64,000 nucleotides of DNA from Bacteroidaceae bacterium (GTDB taxonomy: Bacteria; Bacteroidota; Bacteroidia; Bacteroidales; Bacteroidaceae): assembly GCA_017617235.1 (NCBI GenBank), contig JAFZWQ010000040.1, positions 1 to 64,000 of the forward strand, in the 5' to 3' direction. Numbering within the stretch: position 1 is the first letter of the stretch; each line of letters begins with the position of its first letter. The notes below the pieces were generated by a model, which worked only from the letters and a program-made list of their open reading frames with translations, was not told the origin of the DNA and did not search any database. Position numbers and translations under genes: made by a program. Shown here piece after piece: positions 58,811 to 64,000 of the stretch.

Positions 58811-61063
58811 TTAGGAGATGCGGGTGACGAGCTTCAGGTCCTCGATGCGTTTCAGGTCGCGACAGATGGTGCGAACGTCCTCGACATCATGAACCTCGAT
58901 GTTGAATTCACCCTGGAATATGCCGTTGTTGGTTTCGATGGTTAAGCGGCGTATGTTGATGTTGAGCTGTTGGCTGAGGATGCCTGCAATCCTGTAGAGC
59001 ACACCCACGTTGTCGATGCCTTCGACACGGATGACGGTGGGGAAGTAGCGTTTTTTGTGGGTATCCCAGCGTACGGCCAGCAACTGGTTGCCATCGGCGG
59101 TTTTCAGGCGGTTGGCTTCGGGGCACTGGCGTTTGTGGATGGTGATGTGACCTTTCTTGTCGACATGGCCCAACACTTCGTCGCCCGGAATGGGGTGACA
59201 GGTTGGACACAGGCTTACCTGATCCAGGGTCTCCTCGTTCAGGACGAAGGTCTTTTTCTTGTCCACCTTGGTCGTGGGCTTCGATTTGTCGTCCTCGGGT
59301 GCGGATTCGGCAGGGGTGTTGCGCTTGAAGATGTTCAGGTAGCGCCCCCATCCTTGCGAGTTCTTACGATTGCGCAGGTGGTCCAGGTCGGCCTGTCCCA
59401 GGGTGATGCGTCCGGCTCCGATGGCGCTGTAGAGTTCCTCACGCGACTTCAATTCGTGCAGGGCGCAGAGTTTGTCGGCCACCATGCTGCTGGGTTCCAT
59501 GTCGGACTGGTGCAGGAAATCGGTGAGCATCTGTTCGCCCTCGCGCTGTCGTTCGCGGTCCTCGCGGCGCAGCAGGGCCTGGATTTTGTTCTGGGCCTTG
59601 CCGGTGGTGGCGATGTTGAGCCATTCGCGGCGCACCTGGGATTCCTTACCGGTGAGCACTTCTATCTGGTCGCCGCCACGCAACACGTAGTTCAGGGGCA
59701 CCAGTTTGTGGTTGACCTTGGCGCCGATGCAATGGGTGCCCACGAAGGTATGGATGGTGAAGGCAAAATCCAGCACGGTGCTGTCCACAGGCATCTTGCG
59801 GACGTCGCCACGCGGGGTGAGCACAAAGAGTTCGTTGCTGTAGAGGTTCAGCTTGATGGTGTCCAGGAAGTCCATGCCGCTGGGCTGCGGGTCGTCCAGG
59901 ATTTCCTTGATGGTATGGAGCCACTTATCGAGTTCGGACTCGCTCTCCTCGGCCGTCTTCTCGCCGTCCTTGTATTTCCAGTGGGCAGCGAAGCCCTGTT
60001 CGGCGATTTCGTCCATCCGCTCGCTTCGGATTTGAACCTCGATCCACTGACCCACCTTGCTCATCAGGGTGGTGTGCAGGGCCTGGTAACCGTTGGCCTT
60101 GGGGTGGTTCAACCAGTCGCGGAAACGTTCGGGATGCGGGGTGTATCCCTTGGTGATATATCCGTAGATTTGCAGACATTCGGCCACCTCGTCCTCCAGA
60201 TTCTTGGGGCGGAAGACGATGCGCACGGCCAGTATGTCATAGACATCCTCGAACGATACATGCTTGGTCTGCATCTTCTTCCAGATGCTGTAGGGGCGCT
60301 TGATGCGGGCCTTGATGGTGTACTGGATGCCGTGACGGTCCAGTTCGGCCTGCATGGGGGCGATGAAGTCGCTGTAGATGGATTTCAGGTTGTTGTCGAT
60401 TTCCGACAGACGCTGGCTGATGAGTTCGCACTCCTCGGGGTGCTCGTAGCCGAAGCTGAGGTCTTCCAGCTCTTCCTTAATCTTATTCAGTCCCAGGCGA
60501 TAGGCCAGCGGGGCGTAGATGTTCAGCGTTTCGCCGGCTATCTTGTACTGTTTGTGGGGTGGCTGGCTGCCCAGCGTGCGCATGTTGTGCAGGCGGTCGG
60601 CAATCTTGATGAGGATGACGCGGATGTCGTCGCTCATGGTCAGGAGCAGTTTCTTCAGGTTCTCGACCTGGGCCGACGTTTTGTCGCCAAAGATGCCGCC
60701 CGAGATTTTCGTCAATCCATCGACAATCTGTGCTATCTTGGGACCGAAGATGTTCTCGATGTCGGCAATGGTGTAGTCGGTGTCCTCGACAACGTCGTGC
60801 AGCAGGGCTGAGCAGATGCTGGTGCTGCCCAATCCTATCTCCTCGCTGGCTATCTGGGCCACAGCGATGGGGTGCATGATGTAGGGCTCGCCGGAGAGAC
60901 GCCGCACGCCTTCGTGGGCCTTGCGGGCGAAGTTGAATGCCTGGGTGATGAGGGCCACCTTCTTGCGGTGGTGGCTCCGGAGGTAGGTGTCCAGCAGCCG
61001 CTGGAACGCCTCGTTCACCATGCGTTCGTCGTCTTGCTCTTTCAGTCTCTCCTGTTCGTCCAT
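58811..61063 (-). CDS. relA: Bifunctional (p)ppGpp synthetase/hydrolase (RelA/SpoT)
   Basis: Makes and degrades (p)ppGpp in the stringent response. 750 residues. HD hydrolase domain with LLHDVVEDTDYT and ADRLHNMRTL, so hydrolysis is retained. Synthetase domain RIKRPYSIWKKMQTKHVSFE and LHTTLMSKVGQWIEVQIRSE. TGS domain FVLTPRGDVRKMPVDSTVLD, a helical/zinc-finger-like region with LCPTCHPIPGDEV, and a C-terminal ACT domain (VGVLYRIAGILSQQLNINIR). One base separates its start codon from the mltD stop, so it is translationally linked in the parB operon. Confidence 0.98.
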   Translation of the reverse strand: MDEQERLKEQDDERMVNEAFQRLLDTYLRSHHRKKVALITQAFNFARKAHEGVRRLSGEPYIMHPIAVAQIASEEIGLGSTSICSALLHDVVEDTDYTIADIENIFGPKIAQIVDGLTKISGGIFGDKTSAQVENLKKLLLTMSDDIRVILIKIADRLHNMRTLGSQPPHKQYKIAGETLNIYAPLAYRLGLNKIKEELEDLSFGYEHPEECELISQRLSEIDNNLKSIYSDFIAPMQAELDRHGIQYTIKARIKRPYSIWKKMQTKHVSFEDVYDILAVRIVFRPKNLEDEVAECLQIYGYITKGYTPHPERFRDWLNHPKANGYQALHTTLMSKVGQWIEVQIRSERMDEIAEQGFAAHWKYKDGEKTAEESESELDKWLHTIKEILDDPQPSGMDFLDTIKLNLYSNELFVLTPRGDVRKMPVDSTVLDFAFTIHTFVGTHCIGAKVNHKLVPLNYVLRGGDQIEVLTGKESQVRREWLNIATTGKAQNKIQALLRREDRERQREGEQMLTDFLHQSDMEPSSMVADKLCALHELKSREELYSAIGAGRITLGQADLDHLRNRKNSQGWGRYLNIFKRNTPAESAPEDDKSKPTTKVDKKKTFVLNEETLDQVSLCPTCHPIPGDEVLGHVDKKGHITIHKRQCPEANRLKTADGNQLLAVRWDTHKKRYFPTVIRVEGIDNVGVLYRIAGILSQQLNINIRRLTIETNNGIFQGEFNIEVHDVEDVRTICRDLKRIEDLKLVTRIS

Positions 61064-61064
61064 A

Positions 61065-62339
61065 TTATTTTACTCTCAGTTTCTGACCTGGACGGATGTT
61101 CGTGCTGCGCAGTCCGTTCAAGCGTTTGATGGCGTTCACCGTGGTATGGTTGCGGCGTGCAATGGCCCCCAGTGTGTCGCCAGCCTTCACCGTTACCCGT
61201 TTGGCACCGCGACTGCTCTGATTGGAAGCAGGGGCTTCGGTCGTAACCACCTCTTTCTCCTTCTTGCTGAAGAGTTCCTCGGCACGATGGCTGTAGATGC
61301 TGTCGCCTGCCTCGATGAAGGCCGAAATGGCCTCGGCCGGCATGCGCAGCGTCATGGGGCGTGTCTCGCCGGGAATAAGGCTGGTACGGTATTGGGGGTT
61401 CAGCGCTTTCAGGTCATCCAGGCTGATGCCGCAGAGTTCGTGAATCTGTTCGAAGCGCACATCGCGGTTCACCATGATGGTGTCTGTTCCAGCCGGTAGC
61501 TGTGTGTTTACGGGGCAGATATTGTGCTCGCAGTAGTAATTCATGATGTAGTTGGCCGCGATGAAGGCGGGTACGTAACCACGGGTTTCGGCAGGCAGAT
61601 AGGGATAGATGGTCCAGTAGTCCGTAACGCCTCCGGCTCGCTTAATGGCCTTCGAAACATTTGCCGGTCCGCAGTTATAGGAAGCGATGACCAGTGTCCA
61701 GTCGCCAAACATGTCGTAGAGGTCCTTCAGGTAGTGGGCAGCGGCATAGCTGGATTTGATGGGGTCGCGACGTTCGTCGATGAGGCTGGTAACCTCCAGT
61801 CCGTACTGCTTGCCCGTGCCAATCATGAACTGCCACAGACCGGCGGCACCCACACGACTGGTGGCTCCGGGATTCAGGGCACTTTCGATGATAGGCAGGT
61901 ATTTCAGCTCCAAGGGTATCTGGTAGCTTTCCAGCGCTTCCTCGAACAGGGGGAAGTAGAAATTGCTGGCTCCCAGCATGATGGAGACGGAACGGCGCCA
62001 ACGGCCGCTGTATTGGTCGATGAACTTGCGAACCACATCGTTGTAAGGCATGTCGATGACATTGGGCAGGTGGCTCAGGCGGGTAATGTAATCCTCCTTT
62101 TCGTAGGTCGGATTCTCGTTGTCCGTCTCGCAGTTCTCGTCGAAAGTCAGGTAGTTACGGACATTCCACTCGTGAATCAGACTGTCCATTTCGCTGCTGG
62201 TAAGTCCCTCGGGCAGACCGATTTCCTCGTCCTTGCCCGTCCGTTCGTCGTGAACGGTTATCTCTTCTTGCTGTGCATGGATGTAGAGGCCTGACAGCGT
62301 CAGGCACAGTCCCAAGGCAATAGCTCTTTGTATCTTCAT
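61065..62339 (-). CDS. mltD: Membrane-bound lytic transglycosylase D-type with one LysM
   Basis: Cleaves peptidoglycan glycan strands. 424 residues with signal peptide (LGLCLTLSGLYIHAQ). The SLT domain has the catalytic Glu in YLPIIESALNP (about residue 148), then SRVGAAGLWQFMIGTGKQYG and LVIASYNCGPANVSKAIKRA. A single LysM repeat ends the protein (VKAGDTLGAIARRNHTTVNA ... IRPGQKLRVK); many relatives have two or more. It lies between DUF5683 and relA in the conserved parB operon. Confidence 0.96.
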   Translation of the reverse strand: MKIQRAIALGLCLTLSGLYIHAQQEEITVHDERTGKDEEIGLPEGLTSSEMDSLIHEWNVRNYLTFDENCETDNENPTYEKEDYITRLSHLPNVIDMPYNDVVRKFIDQYSGRWRRSVSIMLGASNFYFPLFEEALESYQIPLELKYLPIIESALNPGATSRVGAAGLWQFMIGTGKQYGLEVTSLIDERRDPIKSSYAAAHYLKDLYDMFGDWTLVIASYNCGPANVSKAIKRAGGVTDYWTIYPYLPAETRGYVPAFIAANYIMNYYCEHNICPVNTQLPAGTDTIMVNRDVRFEQIHELCGISLDDLKALNPQYRTSLIPGETRPMTLRMPAEAISAFIEAGDSIYSHRAEELFSKKEKEVVTTEAPASNQSSRGAKRVTVKAGDTLGAIARRNHTTVNAIKRLNGLRSTNIRPGQKLRVK

Positions 62340-62366
62340 ATCAATTCAAAATATCTTTTTCGGTTC

Positions 62367-63086
62367 TTAAAACCTGATGTTACACGATAGCCCGTAGGAT
62401 TTCTGCTTCCTGTTTCCCGGGCTGGTCCCAAGCATGTCTATGACGGCGGGCTCGAGTTGGATGCTCAGGTCGCGGCTGATGTCGAAGGTCGACAACTCGG
62501 CATCGACGTAGGCATCGACAACAGATATCAGGTAGACCCCGGCAAAGGCCAGAATGCTCATGTCGCGGTACTTGCGGAAGTGGTCCTTCTTGTTCTTGAA
62601 GATGGTCTTGAACTTCTCCTCCTTTCCCGTCATGTCGTAGCCCAACGGCAGCATGTTCTCGTAGCTTTTGGTGTTGGGGTCGTTGTCCATAATGTCAATA
62701 TAGGCCTGGGAATAGTCCTTCAGCATCTGGTTGTTCCACGTCAGGGCGTAGGTGCATCCCAGGAATCCACCGTAAATGATGGGCAGTTTCCAGTATTTGC
62801 GGTTATACATCTGTCCCCCGCCGGGGATGACGAGTGCCAGCCACATGGCACGGATGGGGTCGGGTTTGAATTGTGACTTTCCGGGCTTCTTGGCGACTTT
62901 TGTCAGCACGCTGTCCACAATGGCGGTGTCGAGCGGTGCTTCCAATGCCTTCATCCGACGAGTAAGGATGGGCAATGTGTCGGTTTTCAGCGTGTCGCCT
63001 GCCTCTTGCGCCAACATCCCTTCGTGGCCGAATACTGCGAGCAACAGGACCAGGGCGAGCCGGTATGTCACATCCCGCAGTATCAA
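62367..63086 (-). CDS. DUF5683 envelope protein
   Basis: A 239-residue protein. Signal-like N-terminus (LALVLLLAVFGHEGMLAQ), basic spacer, then the DUF5683 core: DPIRAMWLALVIPGGGQMYN, RKYWKLPIIYGGFLGCTYAL, and a second hydrophobic helix, MSILAFAGVYLISVVDAYVD. These two segments make it membrane-associated. Function unknown, but the gene is regularly placed between parB and mltD in Bacteroidetes. It overlaps parB by 4 nt. Confidence 0.92.
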   Translation of the reverse strand: MILRDVTYRLALVLLLAVFGHEGMLAQEAGDTLKTDTLPILTRRMKALEAPLDTAIVDSVLTKVAKKPGKSQFKPDPIRAMWLALVIPGGGQMYNRKYWKLPIIYGGFLGCTYALTWNNQMLKDYSQAYIDIMDNDPNTKSYENMLPLGYDMTGKEEKFKTIFKNKKDHFRKYRDMSILAFAGVYLISVVDAYVDAELSTFDISRDLSIQLEPAVIDMLGTSPGNRKQKSYGLSCNIRF

Positions 63087-63979
63087 TGTTTCAGGCGGTC
63101 AAGCAGGTCAATAATCCTTTCCAGTTCGCCCTCGTTGGCAAAGGGGATGGTGATTTTGCCGCGACCCTTGTCTGAGCAGGTCAGCTGGACCTTTGTATTG
63201 AAGAGACTCGAAAGTGCGTCCTTCAAACTGGAGTAGGCTGCTGTCGAGGCTACGTTCTTGCCCTTCAGCTTCTTGCCGCCGCTGGCTTTCACGCTACCGC
63301 CTTCGGCCAGTTCCTTTACCAGGCTTTCCACCTTGCGAACACTCATTCCCGTTTGCTGAATCTCGTTGTATACCTGCAACTGTAGTGCGGGGTCGTCCAA
63401 TGTGAGCAGGGCACGGGCATGTCCCATGTCGATTTCGCGGTTCTTCAGTCCCATCTGTATGGTAGCGGGGAGTTTCAGCAGGCGCAGGTAGTTGGTTACC
63501 GTAGAGCGGTTCTTGCCCACGCGTTCGCTCAGTCGTTCCTGGGTCATGTTGTATTGTTCCAGCAGGTGCTGGTAGGCCAGGGCGATTTCCATCGAGTTCA
63601 GGTTCTCGCGCTGGATGTTCTCGACCAGGGCCATTTCCATCATGTTCTCGTCGTCAACGGTACGGATGTAGGCCGGTATGGTGGTGAGTCCCGCCATCTG
63701 ACTGGCTCGCCAGCGGCGCTCTCCGGCAATGATGACGAACGTGCCGTCGCCCATGTCGCGTACGGTGATGGGCTGGATGATGCCGATTTCGCGGATGCTG
63801 TCGGCCAGTTCCTTCAGCGCCGTCTCGTCGAATTCCCGACGGGGCTGGTTGGGATTGGCGTATATGCTGGATATCATTACTTCGTTGATGGACGAGGAGC
63901 CGCCGGTGTGCACTTCATCCGTGCGCATCAAAGCATCGAGCCCTCGGCCCAGTGCAGGATATTTCTTGTGTACTGCCAT
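63083..63979 (-). CDS. parB: Chromosome partitioning protein ParB
   Basis: A CTP-dependent DNA clamp that spreads from parS and directs origin segregation. 298 residues. Start LGRGLDALM is typical. The CTP/arginine patch GERRWRASQMAG, NIQRENLNSMEIALAYQHLL, the helix-turn-helix LSERVGKNRSTVTNYLRLL, and the C-terminal dimer domain are present. parA is expected just upstream, beyond the window. The chromosome origin is probably not far away. No parS site was found by eye in this window. Confidence 0.97.
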   Translation of the reverse strand: MAVHKKYPALGRGLDALMRTDEVHTGGSSSINEVMISSIYANPNQPRREFDETALKELADSIREIGIIQPITVRDMGDGTFVIIAGERRWRASQMAGLTTIPAYIRTVDDENMMEMALVENIQRENLNSMEIALAYQHLLEQYNMTQERLSERVGKNRSTVTNYLRLLKLPATIQMGLKNREIDMGHARALLTLDDPALQLQVYNEIQQTGMSVRKVESLVKELAEGGSVKASGGKKLKGKNVASTAAYSSLKDALSSLFNTKVQLTCSDKGRGKITIPFANEGELERIIDLLDRLKH

Positions 63980-64000
63980 ATGTTATGTCAAATGTAAAAT

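Overview
The window is chromosomal DNA from a Bacteroidota bacterium, most likely a gut or rumen Prevotellaceae (Prevotella/Segatella type). The evidence is: many promoters with the Bacteroidota -7 box TAnnTTTG; a fused FeoA-FeoB transporter followed by a Cys-rich mini-protein; secreted proteins with Prevotella-style C-terminal sorting-like tails; a small MKKTYI-type protein; a GH115 glucuronidase and GH2 galactosidase; and the parB-DUF5683-mltD-relA gene order. No rRNA, CRISPR array or intact insertion sequence was seen. Gene assignments rest on motif recognition by eye, with no database search.

Layout. 1-3.3 kb: a frameshifted GH115 gene, an ATP-grasp-like gene carrying two in-frame repeat tracts, and a small secreted protein. 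3.4-9.3 kb: fumarase, PNPase, a TlpA-like lipoprotein and an SGNH hydrolase. 9.5-16.8 kb: an unrecognised six-gene operon (SPFH protein with zinc ribbons, membrane protein, large coiled-coil membrane protein, two paralogous coiled-coil proteins, bactofilin-like protein). This is the best candidate for an undescribed system. 16.8-19.4 kb: feoAB plus its small partner. 19.4-20.3 kb: a gene-free, repeat-rich stretch ending in a strongly structured RNA upstream of a secreted protein and the mini-protein (20.3-22.9 kb). 23.1-27.1 kb: thioesterase, purine permease remnant, MerR regulator, alaS. 27.2-31.4 kb: surface-glycan genes (three GT2-type enzymes, one fused to a sugar-kinase domain, and LicD). 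31.4-43.2 kb: HAD phosphatase, pdxB, a CotH/lamin-tail surface protein, acpP-fabF-rnc, aldo/keto reductase, tRNA-Lys, AI-2E-type permease, tdk and a DUF3298 lipoprotein. 43.2-50.3 kb: GH2 galactosidase, ribF, a CAU tRNA, a lipoprotein, and a decayed mobile-element patch. 50.4-64 kb: flotillin-NfeD, Nudix, topA-aroK-speA-argB, then relA/mltD/DUF5683/parB on the minus strand.

Two themes run through the window. First, several families of short degenerate tandem repeats lie between genes, abut -7 boxes, and sit inside coding regions. They are in frame in the ATP-grasp, GH2 and Nudix genes and frame-disrupting in GH115. Second, promoter architecture is recurrent: a dispersed palindromic promoter repeat in four copies, an inverted repeat TTTGC-N(2-4)-GCAAA across the -7 box and start site of tRNA, topA, alaS and merR promoters, and several genes whose ATG lies only 5-8 nt after the -7 box, implying leaderless mRNAs.
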